From contig NC_134017.1 of assembly GCF_040712315.1 (NCBI RefSeq), forward strand, positions 48,853,636 to 48,917,635: a stretch of DNA of 64,000 bases, given 5' to 3'. The notes beneath the pieces were generated by a model, which worked only from the letters and a program-made list of their open reading frames with translations, was not told the DNA's origin and made no database searches. Shown one piece after another: positions 1 through 12,056 of the stretch (position 1 is the stretch's first letter; the number at the start of each line of letters is the position of its first letter). The translations under genes were made by a program, and so were the position numbers. Origin of the DNA: Castanea sativa (lineage: Eukaryota; Streptophyta; Magnoliopsida; Fagales; Fagaceae).

Positions 1-231
1 ACTCTTATAATCTTATCCTTAACATTGATTAGGACCAGCTAGTATTTTGAATTATGAGAAGTATGGATATTTTGAATTATAAGCTTATTGCTTATATGTA
101 TAAGAAATATATAAATATATATATTGTACGTAACTGCTTATATCTATTGTGAAAATTTTAGTTTGATTACAAGAGCTGGGTGTACATAAATTTCATATTA
201 TACATGTTTTAAATTATACAAGAAATGTTTA

Positions 232-433
232 AGCTCGAGCTTGGCTTGACTAATTAATCAAGCTAAGCCAAGCCGAGCCAAGCTCAAGCTTTTTGGCATT
301 CTCACAAACTCGAGTTCAAACATTGTTTTTAGGCTTGTCTCAAGCTCAAGCCAAGCTTGAGCATTTGATTTTTAATGACGAGCTAAACTCAAACACACAC
401 TACTTAGCAAAGCTTGACTCGTTTATAGCCCTA
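232..433. repeat. hAT-like GAGCTC/AAGCTT-rich repeat fragment
   Basis: Repeated AAGCTCGAGC/CAAGCC words ending in TTTATAGCCCTA. This matches the ends of a widespread plant hAT-type non-autonomous element whose termini read TAGGGYTRTAAACGAG. Only the right end is recognisable, at 433. Related copies lie at 27678-27825 and 29869-30458. No coding capacity is evident. Confidence 0.45.
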
Positions 434-710
434 CCTAAATCAATCACCCAAAAAAAATTTAGAGTTTTCATTTTTTATTTATGATTGACAAAAGAAAAAT
501 ATTTAAAAAACAATATATATAAATTTGTTTATTTTTCAAAGTCATATCTTGGTGCTTTCATTGCTTAGCTTCAAGGGAGAGAGAGAGAGAGAGAGTCAAA
601 TTTAGAACCAAAAAAATTGCATTTGTGTCGTGACTTTTTTTTCTAGCCTTTTATTTATGAGAAATGCGATATTCACAACAATTTCATAATGCTTTCACAA
701 CAAATCCTAA

Positions 711-1397
711 GGGTCCATTTTATTGGGAGGAAAGAAAATGAGGAGAGGATGAAAAGTGGTAGGATAGAAAAAATTTTAGTTTCCCTTATTTGTGATTAGT
801 TGGAAGGGTGGAAAAGTGGAGAGATGAAATTTTTTTTTGTTTGGTTAAGATGAAAAATGAGAGGATTGAAAATAGAGTTTGTATAAATTTACCATAATGT
901 CCCTATTATATAAAACATAAAATAACACATTATATACTTTTAAAAAATTGTGTATAAATAAACACTTCATTAAAATGAAAAAATAAATTAAAAAAGCTTA
1001 AGAAACTAATCCACAAAATTTTTCTAAAAAGAAAAACAAACAAAAATCAACAAAATTAAGGAGAAAAGAAACAAAGAAGGAGGAGGAAGAAGAAGAAGAA
1101 GAAAAAGAAGATATGACCGCAAAAAAAAAAAAGGCCAAAAGGCCCAAATGTTCGAAACGTATCTGCTTAGGTATATTTGTCCGAAAGCAACAAGGAGCAG
1201 ATCCTTGTTCTCTCTTCTATAATCTCCCCAATTTGAGGAGATTGATTTTTGGTGGGCCCGAGAAGAAAACCCCCGGCCCTACCATTTTTCTCTTCCTCCT
1301 CCTCTCCTAACCAAATAGCCAGTTCAACCATTTTCTCCCCACTTTTTCTCACCTTTATTTTCCATCCACCCACTTTTCACTCCAACCAAACATACCC
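711..1397. mobile_element. Tourist-like (PIF/Harbinger) MITE nested in the Mutator-like MITE
   Basis: The left end is GGGTCCATTTTATTGGGAGG and the right end CCAACCAAACATACCC, which are imperfect inverted repeats of the GGGTNNGTTTGGTTGG type. Both sides are flanked by TAA (708-710 and 1398-1400), a 3-bp target duplication. Removing the element restores CCTAAGTGG, the sequence seen at this point in the intact relative at 52034-52224. The short ORFs across it are purine-rich low-complexity translations. Confidence 0.6.
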
Positions 1398-1994
1398 TAA
1401 GTGGTAAATTATAATTAGTTGTTATTGGTAGACAAAAAAAGTAATTTCAGTGATAGGTTTAAATTATATATATATTTTTTAAAATGTGTATAGATAGGCA
1501 CTTCATTAAAATGAAAAAATAAAATAAAAAAGCTTAAAAAACTAATCCAAATTTTTGTTCTAAAAAAAAACAAACAAAAATCAAGAAAACTAAGGAGAAA
1601 AGAAAGAAGAAGAAGAAGAAGATGAAGGCAATGTCCAGAAAAATGGCTACCAAGACAAAAAGAAGAAGCCAAAAGGTCCAAAAGTTCGGAACGTATCTGC
1701 TCAGGTATATTTGTCCAAAAGCAACAAGGAGCTTTGCTCATTGTTTTCTCTCCTATAATCTCCTCAATTTTGGGAGATTGATTTTGGGCGAGTTTAAGAA
1801 AAAACACCTGGCCCCACTAGTTTTCACTCTCCTTCCCCTTTCAACCAAACAACCACTCCTACCATTTTCTCCTCACTTTTCTCATATTTATTTTCCATCT
1901 ACCCACATTTCACTCCAACCAAATATACCTTAAGTGGTAGATTGCAACTAGTTGTTATTGGTAGATAAAAAAATAATTTCAGTAGTCGATTTAA
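932..1994. repeat. Tandem duplication, about 534-bp unit
   Basis: Bases about 932-1465 are repeated at about 1466-1994 with modest divergence. Both copies contain the run CACTTCATTAAAATGAAAAA, a GAAGAAGAAG tract, the Tourist-like right end and the following outer-MITE sequence GTTGTTATTGGTAGA. The duplication therefore postdates the nested insertion. Confidence 0.65.
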
Positions 1995-2097
1995 ACTAAA
2001 AGTAATAACAACTTATCAATTATAATTTATTATAAAAACATTATGAACTTGGTCTTCTCCTTATTTATATTGCTTTTCTTCTTCTTATATTAAAATA

Positions 2098-2395
2098 GGC
2101 CCATCTTATAAATAAATAAAAAAATGACCCATTTTGTTATATTTGTACCCAAACTACAGCCCAACGATCCTAAAAGCTGAGAAAGTTAGGCCCAACCCAC
2201 TCAGTACCTGACTAAACCCACAATATCTCATCACACACACGCGTTGATTAACCATTAGCCAAGCCTGGTAACGAAGTGGTCACCTCACCTAGCCGCACGC
2301 TTGGCCGGCCCGACCCAGCCAAGCATACTTTTATTGACGTTTTCTCGTTTTCGCACACGACTCCGTCTCCTATTTCTATACAACAAACACGCATT
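2098..2395 (+). promoter_or_regulatory. Probable SEC61 alpha promoter region
   Basis: Two GGCCCA words (2098-2103 and 2189-2194), the reverse complement of the Site II motif TGGGCC typical of plant housekeeping genes, and a TGACG word near 2334 lie upstream of a CT-rich stretch (2403-2505) that looks like a transcribed leader. There is no clear TATA box. The transcription start is inferred only from the start of the pyrimidine-rich leader. Confidence 0.4.
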
Positions 2396-4246
2396 GCGCT
2401 TCTCTATCTATCTTTCTCTCTCTCTCTCTGGTTTCAGATCTGGAGCTCTCTCTTTAGCCGTAAGCCTCTCTCTCTTTCTCTCCCCCTCTCTCTCTCTCTC
2501 AATTTCCACATTTCGATCTATGTATTATACTCGTTGTCACATTGCACGATTTACTTTCCTTCTCCTTCGATCATTGATCTGCCAGAATTTACGATTTTCC
2601 AATTCCTCGATTAATTTGTTTTCCATGGAAAAAATATTTCGCGTAATTTGAATTTTACTGTTATATTGTATTTGATCTATAAAATTTCATAATTAAAAAA
2701 AAAATCCTGAATTTTGAATTAATGTCGTGCTCTTTTTTTTTCTTTTTTTTCAGATCCAATGCATTAGCAATTATTATGCATGGTTCGTTTTTGTTAAGAA
2801 TCGCTTTAGGTTATAGATCCTGTGATTTTTTGTTTGTTTGTTAAATTATTTCTTTGATATTAACGTTAAAACGGTGCGTTTTTGCCTGCAATATGAATTT
2901 GTAGGTTTTTTCTACCAGATTCAATTTAATTCGTGCACTGAATTCACAGTTGACTCTGTTTGATTTGGTGTGAAACAAATTTTTGGTTCAGGAAAATACT
3001 TTTTACTGTTAGATCAGTGTTTAAATTTAAGTACTCTAAAAAAAAAAAAAATTATTATCTATTTTATTTTCCTTGCGTTGTGAGCTATAGCCTTAATTAA
3101 TAATGTATGAATTGTATAGCATTCTCTGAAATTAATGTGATCTCATTTGTGGCTGATGTGGGATAGCAACATATTGCATTTTGAATATGTTGAGATATTA
3201 GTTGGTTTGATTGATTTTGAATTACTCTCGGGCTTCGCTAATGTATTGCATGGTTGTATGGTTTTGTGCTGATGATGCGTTGACTCAAATGGGGTCTCAA
3301 AGTTCATAGAGGTTTTATGGTGTAGGACTGGATAAAATGTTAGGTGATGGATTGCGAACATGACAATCAGGAAGTATATTAACTAAATTAGTGTCATTGT
3401 CCACGAGTGCTTTGTTGATAATCCTAAGAGATGTAACAGAATTGGTGTCACTGTTTGAGATTGTTTGGGACCGTTGAGTTCCAATTATTATGCCGTGTGT
3501 TCTTGGGCATGAGTATAAACTGCTTAGCCTGTCAAGGGTGAATGCCCATGGATTACCCGGCAACTGATTTTGACAAGTGGGGTCAGTTGCTCATAGCTAG
3601 AGGCAATTTCAAAGGGCTCTTCTTTAGAAAGACTCCCTACATTATCAAAAAAAAAAATCCAATTGTTATGCCCATATTCCCATTTCGGTCGCCTGTAATT
3701 GGCATTGTAGTATTTCTTTATTTTCCCTTTGTTGTGTGTGACATCACTTTGTCTCTCATTAATCTGATCATGCTTATTCTCTCCTTGTGGAAGCCGACCC
3801 AGTATGAGTGTAGGATAAATCTGCATCTATAAAACCATTTGACATTAATTATTGAGCATAATCTCATTGTTTTGATGCTTATAGGGTGTCTGATAATCAA
3901 TTCATATGATGAACCACTATTATGCAATGCACATGGATTACAAGATATAGACTGGAATGTTATAGGCATTCTTATATAGATGATTTCTTGGTAGTGATCA
4001 ATAAGCATTCTGCATGCTTTAGTAAGATTTTTTTTTTTTTTAATGTTCCTTCCCCATTTAATTTGATAAACTTTATTCAACAGTTTCACCTTATACTCCA
4101 TGAAATCCTTTTATAGTTACTAATAAACTTGAATCTTATCTTTAATTGTTCTTAAACAATTTACTTGGCATGTATATTGTTGATCTACTGATGATAAAAG
4201 TGTAAACTTTGGAAGCAGGTGCTTGGTTTAGTTTTTGCCGTTAAAA
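2396..4246 (+). other. SEC61 alpha 5' leader with leader intron(s)
   Basis: A CT-repeat leader (about 2396-2510) is followed by AT-rich intron-like sequence. One good acceptor is a long T tract ending CAG at 2753. Another acceptor, ...GGAAGCAG at 4218, lies just upstream of the start codon. Short ORFs here (2276-2651 and 3143-4116) look like chance translations in leader and intron. The exact leader splicing needs cDNA. Confidence 0.45.
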
Positions 4247-7200
4247 ATGGGAGGAGGATTTAGAGTGTTGCATCTGGTCAGACCGTTTCTCTCATTTTTG
4301 CCAGAAGTTCAGAGTGCTGACAGGAAAATTCCCTTCAGAGAGAAGGTCATTTACACTGTCATTTCGCTTTTCATCTTTCTCGTTTGCAGTCAGCTTCCTC
4401 TTTATGGAATTCACTCAACAACGGGTGCCGATCCATTCTATTGGATGCGTGTTATTCTTGCATCAAACCGTGGGACTGTGATGGAGCTTGGAATTACACC
4501 TATTGTGACTTCTGGGCTAGTGATGCAACTCTTGGCTGGGTCCAAGATCATTGAAGTGGACAACAGTGTCCGCGAGGATCGTGCCCTCTTGTAAGTTTTG
4601 AGAAGTTTTTGTGAGATATTTACATGAAAACCCCCGAAGTTTGACCTTGCTGTTTAAACCTTAAATTTTCAATTGCACCAATTCCTACCTTATGCTATTA
4701 AATTATTGCAATCTGGACCATTAGTATGTCTCATTAAACTAAGAATAAAAGAAATTCATGTAATCTGTGTTTACTACCTATTTAGACTTCAAGTTTTCTT
4801 CATATGAATATGTGACTGTATTCTACGACCAAAATATGTATCAAAACAACTTAAAAACCCTTAATAAAGAGACACATTTTAATGAAGAAACCATTTTCTT
4901 GTGAGTGGTTTTGTGGCACTAAAATACTTTCGCCTTTCAATGTTTATGTTTCAGATTTTTTAGTGTCCTGATAAGTTTCAAGGCGTTCACTTGAGTTTCC
5001 ATTACTTTTAGTTAATAGTGACTCACTGAGGAGGCAAAGTGAAACAATTTAGAAAGATTTGGGTTGTAATTAAAATTTTTTAAAATTCAGTATTTAATTG
5101 GAATCCAACCCTAAACTATGAGGGACCCCCCCTCTCCCTCCCCTCTTTCTCTCTCATTGTAAGCTGTTTCTTCTGCATGAAGTTGTAGCAGTCAATGAAA
5201 ACTTTGCTCTAAGAGCTTTATGTTTCCCTATTTTTTGAGGATTACTATATTAAATATAAATTGGAACCCTTTACTAATCCACCATACTTAGTTTCAATGT
5301 ATCTGAAACAATTGTAAAAATTTAGTTGCTTCATTGTCAATTTAAAAGCCTGAGGGGGCCAATTAAAACTTGGGTTAACTTACAAGAGGGCTAATATGTT
5401 TCTTTATGCCAATTACTACTTCAACATTTTAGTATCCACCATTAATGGGCAAGTCTTAAAGTCTAATGATGTGCCCTAGCAAAAAAAAAATTATTGCAGA
5501 TTAGGGCTGATTCTGTCCAGTCTTTGTTTAATTTTTGGATTTACTGGAAGATCAGTGACATCAGTCAAAATGCTTGTGGTCTTGTGTTTCCTTGATTCTT
5601 TTGGGACCTATGTCTTCTTAGTTAAAGAAATAATGGATCTTTGCTCTTCTCAAGGAAAATGAGATTTGTATTCAGATTTAGATGCTGTATCCACCAAGAA
5701 ATTAATGTCGTAAATTTCAACTCTTGGTGGATTCTGTATTTGAAATGTAAATGTACGTACATAAAATTATAAGCTGCACATCCTTGCCTTGTTGCTTTTT
5801 AAAAGTCAACTATCTTTCAATCGTGATTTGGCTCTGTAGCTTCTAGTGTAATGAATCCTGCTTTCTTTGGCACGTGTTTTTGCAGAAATGGGGCACAAAA
5901 GTTGTTAGGCATCCTGATTGCTGTTGGTGAAGCAGTTGCCTATGTCCTATCTGGGATGTATGGCAGTGTTGGTCAACTCGGTGTGGGCAATGCTATTCTT
6001 ATAATTATTCAACTTTGCTTTGCCGGAATTATTGTTATATGCCTAGATGAACTTCTCCAGAAGGGATATGGTCTGGGGTCTGGGATCTCTCTCTTCATAG
6101 CAACCAACATCTGGTAGGCTACAAATTTGATTTTCATCATGGTGTTTAGAATGGTACGATCTATGGTGTTTTAATCCTCAATTTTCGGTTGACTGTGCAG
6201 TGAAAACATTATTTGGAAAGCCTTTAGCCCCACAACCATTAACAGTGGCCGGGGGGCTGAATTTGAAGGCGCTGTTATTGCTTTGTTCCATCTACTGATT
6301 ACTAGGAGTGACAAAGTTCGTGCTCTACGAGAGGCTTTTTACCGGCAAAACCTGCCAAATGTTACTAATTTGCTTGCTACAGTCTTGATCTTCCTTATTG
6401 TCATCTACTTCCAAGGTTTCCGTGTAGTTCTGCCAGTCAGATCAAAGAACGCTCGTGGACAACAGGGCTCATATCCAATTAAGCTTTTCTACACCTCCAA
6501 CATGCCTATCATTCTCCAATCTGCCCTTGTGTCAAATCTGTATTTCATCTCCCAGGTACTAAAGTTAATTATGCAGTGGTGAATATCAAACACCTTGCTT
6601 TACATTGTAATTGAAATGACACCATTTTTTTTTTAAATAAAAAAAAAAATCCATCCAGTTGCTATACAGGAAGTACAGTGGAAATTTCATCGTAAATCTG
6701 TTGGGAAAGTGGAAGGAATCTGAATATTCAGGTGGCCAGTATATTCCAGTTGGTGGTCTTGCTTACTATGTCACTGCACCAGCGAGGTGATGCAGTAGTT
6801 TCCTTTATCATATATTATCGTATTATCATATTAAAGTGCAAAAGCGTGTGCCACCAGGAGTAGCTAGTCATTGTGTTTTTGTCCATTGCTCTGATGCCTT
6901 TTTTTTTTTTTTTCCTGTTGATGTTATGATTTTGCAGTTTGGCAGATATGGCAGCCAATCCATTCCATGCTCTATTCTATTTGGTGTTTATGCTTTCAGC
7001 TTGTGCCCTATTCTCTAAAACCTGGATTGAAGTATCTGGGTCTTCTGCCCGAGATGTTGCTAAACAGCTCAAGGTATACCAAGATGAAACTTACATCACA
7101 CTTCAAAAAAGACACAAATATTTATTTTTACTTTTTCCTATTTGAAGAGCAATCTCTTTGATCAATAATGTAGCTATTGACCAGCAATGGCGCCTCATGT

Positions 7201-7734
7201 AACATTAATTAAGTAGGCATGAGATGCCTCTAGTTTTCTTAGTTTTGTGATCATATGAAGACACCTATGCTCTGTTTTTTGCAGTAACTTCATAAAATGT
7301 TTGTATATCTACAGAGTTCCTTGTTTGATTTTCCATGCTTATAGACAATATGCCTTTTGCACTGCTGCTGCTGCTTTATGATCATGAGCTTTACATTGTA
7401 GACGAGATATGTAGGATTAAGATATGGTGCTCCAAAAATGTTACAATTATGAATGCATTCGGATGATGTTAAACACTCCATGCTGGTTCTGCAGGAACAA
7501 CAAATGGTGATGCCTGGACATCGTGATTCAAACTTACAGAAGGAGCTGAATCGCTACATACCTACTGCAGCCGCATTTGGTGGAATATGCATTGGTGCAC
7601 TTACAGTGCTGGCAGATTTCATGGGGGCAATTGGCTCAGGAACTGGAATATTACTTGCTGTTACAATCATCTATCAGTACTTTGAGACATTTGAGAAGGA
7701 AAGAGCCAGTGAACTCGGCTTCTTTGGCTTTTAA
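4247..7734 (+). CDS. SEC61A: Protein transport protein Sec61 subunit alpha (six coding exons)
   Basis: This is the pore subunit of the ER Sec61 translocon, a SecY-family multispanning membrane protein that passes or inserts nascent polypeptides. The coding exons I place are 4247-4590, 5886-6113, 6201-6555, 6659-6786, 6938-7073 and 7495-7734. All have GT/AG borders and together give 1431 nt, or 476 residues, against about 475 in other plants. The start is ATG at 4247 ([14 protein letters not shown]); an in-frame TTG at 4235 is not needed. Recognisable family blocks are the plug-region stretch [15 protein letters not shown], the [11 protein letters not shown] segment, the cytosolic-loop block [20 protein letters not shown], and the C-terminus ASELGFFGF. 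The stretch encoded by exon 4 ([18 protein letters not shown]) is the most divergent part. There is no frameshift or stop, and codon use is ordinary. A possible poly(A) signal AATAAA is at 8107-8112. Identification is very secure; exon borders are hand placed. Confidence 0.96.
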
Positions 7735-8180
7735 GTGCTAGACGTCTGTTTTAGGGAAATCTTAGGTGGTGCTAATGTGCTTCCTGACAGTTTTGGTGAA
7801 GTTATAGATGCAACTAGGCTCCACCCTTGTTGACACACACCATGGATAGAGATTGAAATCAATATGTAGTTTGGTAATGGTTAGTGACTTGCTTTTTTTA
7901 TTTGTATGGTAATCATGTTAGCATGCTGAGGCACAGACAAAACAACTACCCGTGAAAACAGAGATCTTAAACTTTTCCTTTATTGGTGTTACCTTTCTCT
8001 ATGTTGCATGCATTTATTTGTATCTTGTTCTATGATATTCTTGGTTGCATGCCACTTGACCCATGATTTGGGTGTTATGATTGGAGGCACACAGATACGT
8101 CCATTGAATAAAGTTGCCTTCAAATATGCTCTAGTGCTTAGGTGATTTTTATTTTTTATTTTTTAGTTAGGAAAGAAGGG
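7735..8180 (+). other. SEC61 alpha 3' untranslated region and flank
   Basis: Non-coding sequence after the TAA stop. AATAAA at 8107-8112 is a plausible polyadenylation signal. Nothing else is recognised before the MITE that starts at 8193. Confidence 0.4.
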
Positions 8181-8192
8181 GGTTTAAACTAA

Positions 8193-8278
8193 GGAAGTCA
8201 ATACCGTACCGGAGGCTGTACCGGTACGATATATTTCGGATACCGGTCAATACTGGTGTATTGTTTCGGGATTACCGC

Positions 8279-8326
<48 letters not shown>

Positions 8327-8729
8327 CACACCAAAATCTCTAGAATCATGTTTATAAGCATATAATATTTCACTTATATTATAGTAAATATAAAAGTTTA
8401 TTATAAAACATTACCTCAATTCAAAATAAATTATTCATAGGTTTAGACTTTAGTATCAATTAAAAGAAAAAAAAAAACACAATATAAAAAATAGAAAGTT
8501 TAGTTGTTCATTGCATACTAAGAAAACAAATAATAATAATAAGTTAATGTAAATAAGTTATCATTATGCTATTACAAAAATTCAAAAATTACAAAACTAA
8601 AAAAAAAAAAAAAAAAAAAAGCTTTTTTCTGTACCGGCCGGTATTGCCCAAAATTGGCCGGTACGTGGCCGGTATTTTTTTCGGTACAAAATAGAAGTGT
8701 ACTGGTACTGGTACGGTATTGACCACCCT
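8193..8729. mobile_element. GGTACC-rich terminal-inverted-repeat MITE, copy A
   Basis: The ends share GTCAATACCGTACC as an inverted repeat (left from 8197, right about 8711-8724), inside GGTACCGG/CCGGTAC-rich subterminal sequence. It is flanked by a perfect 12-bp direct repeat GGTTTAAACTAA (8181-8192 and 8730-8741), which I read as the target duplication. The interior is AT-rich with an (AT)n run at 8284-8326 and has no coding capacity. An opposite-orientation copy is at 27248-27670. Confidence 0.65.
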
Positions 8730-8741
8730 GGTTTAAACTAA

Positions 8742-10363
8742 ATTCGCAATATGCAATATACAATGAATTGAGCCGGATGGCATCTCTAATGCATGGAGAA
8801 TGCTGGGGCCTCGGTTTGCACCCTGGGGTGGGATATTTATGTAAGTGACATCTCTAATTCTAACCATACAATGGCAATAGGCACTCACCAAAACCCTAAA
8901 ATGGGCAGGGGCCTTGTAAGGAAGAGAAACACAACAACGACCTTACTATGAGAAGGGCCCAGTTACCCTGAGAATTAACAGCACTATATGCTTTCCTATT
9001 AACCTAACAACGTGAAACACAAAAAGAATCCTTCTTTTACTAAATTTTGTTTAGGATGATAAACTAGCAGCCTTTATCTTATAAAGTTTCCGAATGATAT
9101 GGACTGGTTTGTTTATAAATATAGTTAGCAATGATGGTGCATACGTGCAGCTGATGACTGCTAACCTCAGTCTGATTCCATTATTTGGAACTTTAGTAGC
9201 TTTTAGCTTTCTTTTTTGCGTATTAGCTGAAAAGATTGACTCAGAGATGCCATGCGTACTGTCCTAAAGTCTAAAGAATTAGACTAGATAAGACTGAATT
9301 CGGCAAATTTGATTTTAGCCGAAAAAGCAGCTTGACGAACACACACGTTTCATATATACCTTGCCACATTCAAGGGCAAGGAATGAGCTTTATTTGGAGG
9401 TCTTTAAGTCTATAAAAGCAAAGTAAACTAGTAAAAAAAAAAAAAAAGCAAAGTAAACTAGTAAAAAAAAGCTCGAGGGCAAATAATGATTTAGAGAATA
9501 AAATCTGTCTCCTCGAGCGTCAAAGCATTGCAACATCTAATAAGAAGAACCATGCTTGCTCAATTGCTCCAAGCAAACACATGGACCTTAGACACAGTTC
9601 ATCTTCTTCTTCTTCTTTCTTCTTTTTTTTGGGGGGGGGGGGATCATGACCTTTTAATCCTTTTTTTTTTTTTAATGCATGGCAGCTTACGTTCAGAGTA
9701 TAGAGCTGTAACAGCTACATTTGTACTACATGTTCGATCAATTCCGGTTTACAATGAACCTAGTAATTAATATATTATATACATATATATTTATATATAA
9801 TGTATATATTCAAGCTAATAGGTGCGCAGACATGTTGGCTAGGATGGGTGCTGAATAGGACTTAGAATTTCCTATGTTTAATAGTCCGCCTATAGACGTA
9901 TTTTCTGCTTTGAGGATGACTATACTGGAATATTTTTTAACGGGCTTCTTCCTGAACTTGATGTAAGAGCAACCGCGTAAAAGGATGTAAAATTTTTGTC
10001 TATATTGCACAAAAAAAAAAAAAAAATTTTGTTTATCTTACATCCTTATTTTTACAAAATACCCACATCAATTTATCTATTTTAAACATTCATTCAATAA
10101 AATATTCATTTTTTTACATTTTTTTTATTATTTCCTTCAATGATGCAAAAGAGAGAGTGAGGCGAAGAAGAGAGAAACAAATAATAAAATATTAAATGTA
10201 AAACTACAGTAGCCGTGTGTATATGCACAATTTTGCAAGCTCTAATGTGGGTGTTTTTTGTTTGTTAAAATTTGTAAGATTAACTATTTTTTGTATTATG
10301 CACAATTTTGCAATCTTTGATGCGGTTATAATATTCTATTTTTTTTAATACATTGTCTTTTAA

Positions 10364-10430
<67 letters not shown>

Positions 10431-11813
10431 ATGTAGCTTATATAGTGTAGGGTTAACTGTACATGGATTTCACAAATACAATTGGTCTTTTGGACTAATT
10501 AATACATAATTAACTCATAAACCTAATAGTCTAATACCTTTAACTACTCAGCAAAAAAGAAAAAAACCTTTAACTAATCCTTCCACGATAAAAAAGAAAA
10601 AAAAAGGGGGGGTAAATGATCCAAGCCTACTGCCTATAACGTAGAAGGGTTTTTTTATTTGGGTGCTGCTCGATAAATTTGGATGACTTTTTCAACTGGC
10701 TTGCTCACCTCCATATCAAAACAAAACAGAAGGGACTTCACTGCACTAACGGTAAGTAGATTTAAAACTTTTAGCAAACATTCTCGGCACTTTTTATGGT
10801 TATTTCAAATCTTGCCTAATCTATTTTGTTTTTTTCTTTAGCTGTAGTGCTGTCCAACATTGCCATTGATCTCCAGACCAACTTATTAATATTTTAGGCT
10901 GAAAAATAGGCAAACTCATACGTGTTTTTCTCGTGCTACAGACTTGGTTAAGAGAATTAGATCGAGGAGTTAGGTTTGAGTTGTAGATTGCTGACTCATT
11001 GGTAGCTTATATTATCCATGAACACGTTTGATTCTTTTTTCAATATCAATATAGTACATGAATTTCAGCTCATTTATCAAAATTTTTTGGCCACTCGAGG
11101 GACAACACAGCCACCCAATGGGGTCTACAAACTCCTCTCCATCATAGCCGTTGGATTCCAAACCCTTTAGGTGATTAGACCTTCGTGCATTGCCAAGCCA
11201 GAAAAGCTGGCAATACCACCAAAAGTAGTACTAGATGGTCCTCTTGGTCCTCAGTTGCAAAACTGAGAGGCTTCATTTAGAGCAATAGTTGTGCTTGTGT
11301 CCCATTTTATGGCTGTTGGTGTTGGACCCTTTGGAAGGCCCTACAGTATAAGGTCCCACTTGAGTCTTGGATACTGTCCTTTTTATCTTCTTTTCTGAAT
11401 ATGGTTAATGAGAATGCTACACTGCTTGAGTTCATAGCTCCACTTTGAGAATTTTGGCAGGGCTCAGTGTGATTAGATGGTACATTTATGTCATACACTC
11501 GGGGGAAGAAAGTGAAAGGGTTACAGCTCACCCAGAGAATGATTTTTTTTTTTTTTTTTTAAATCCTGCTAAAAGGTTCTCTATTTATTCCTCATCCCAA
11601 AAGATAAAAATTTTCAAATTTTTCTTTAGGATCTATGCATATTCCATTCCACATAAAGATTTGATGCTGATCATGGTGGAAAATGTTGAAATCAAAAAGT
11701 GAAATAGGAACCGTGAGTAGAAAGGGAGAATGAAGAAAAATACATGGAGAATTGTGCATTTCGACTTAATGGTATGCGTACAGTTGTTCACATAAAAACC
11801 TTTAAAAGGCTAC
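8742..11813. other. AT-rich intergenic sequence without a recognised gene
   Basis: No ORF with family resemblance. Minor features are a short tandem repeat of GCAAAGTAAACTAGTAAAA (9417-9468), a G homopolymer near 9631-9642, and an (AT)n run (10367-10406) followed by (GTAT)n (10407-10430). The block 9960-10330 looks like degraded repeat but I cannot name it. Confidence 0.5.
10367..10430. repeat. Compound microsatellite (AT)n-(GTAT)n
   Basis: About 40 bp of alternating AT run directly into about six GTAT units. Confidence 0.9.
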
Positions 11814-11856
11814 ATTACTATTATTATTATTATTATTATTATTATTCTGTTACAAA

Positions 11857-11900
<44 letters not shown>
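11814..11900. repeat. Microsatellites (ATT)n and (AT)n
   Basis: An (ATT)n run at 11814-11846 and an (AT)n run at 11859-11900, immediately next to the T-rich tail of the SINE that follows. Confidence 0.9.
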
Positions 11901-11908
<8 letters not shown>

Positions 11909-12056
11909 TTATACCAGATAGAATTTTACTCTAACTTAATCTAAGTGTATATGTGTGAAACTTCTTTCTAGAGACTTGAACCCCGACCCTTGCCCCCTAC
12001 ATTCCACAAGCATTTATACTTATGAAGTGATCATCACACCAAAAATGTGCTGTGGT
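11901..12056 (-). mobile_element. tRNA-derived SINE-like element, copy 1
   Basis: Read on the - strand it contains GGGGTTCAAGTCTC (11971-11984), which resembles a pol III B box, then a 3' region with TTTCACACATATACACTTAGA, ending in an A-rich tail (T run at 11901-11910 on +). A shorter copy on the + strand is at 25637-25752, sharing CACACATACACTTAAATTAG and GTTAGAGTAGAATT. No clear target duplication was found. Confidence 0.5.

Larger units (their letters stand above)
659..2059. mobile_element. Mutator-like MITE, enlarged by a nested insertion and a duplication
   Basis: The element begins GAGAAATGCGATATTCAC at 659 and ends with ...GGTCTTCTC at 2059, whose reverse complement again begins GAGA. 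The flanks are TTTATTTAT (650-658) and CTTATTTAT (2060-2068), a 9-bp target duplication with one mismatch, which suits Mutator-like elements. The same family occurs intact at 52034-52224. The body is far longer than the roughly 190 bp expected because a second MITE entered it and part of the nest was then tandemly duplicated. Confidence 0.6.

Noticed and set aside
1113..1933. ORFs of 65-130 codons on both strands
   Set aside because: They lie entirely within the nested MITE and its duplicated copy, and are low-complexity purine/pyrimidine translations.
2276..2651. ORFs of 112 and 116 codons before SEC61 alpha
   Set aside because: Serine/leucine-rich translation of a CT-repeat leader; no family features.
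4235..4246. TTG start extending SEC61 alpha by four residues
   Set aside because: The ATG at 4247 gives the conserved [15 protein letters not shown]-terminus.
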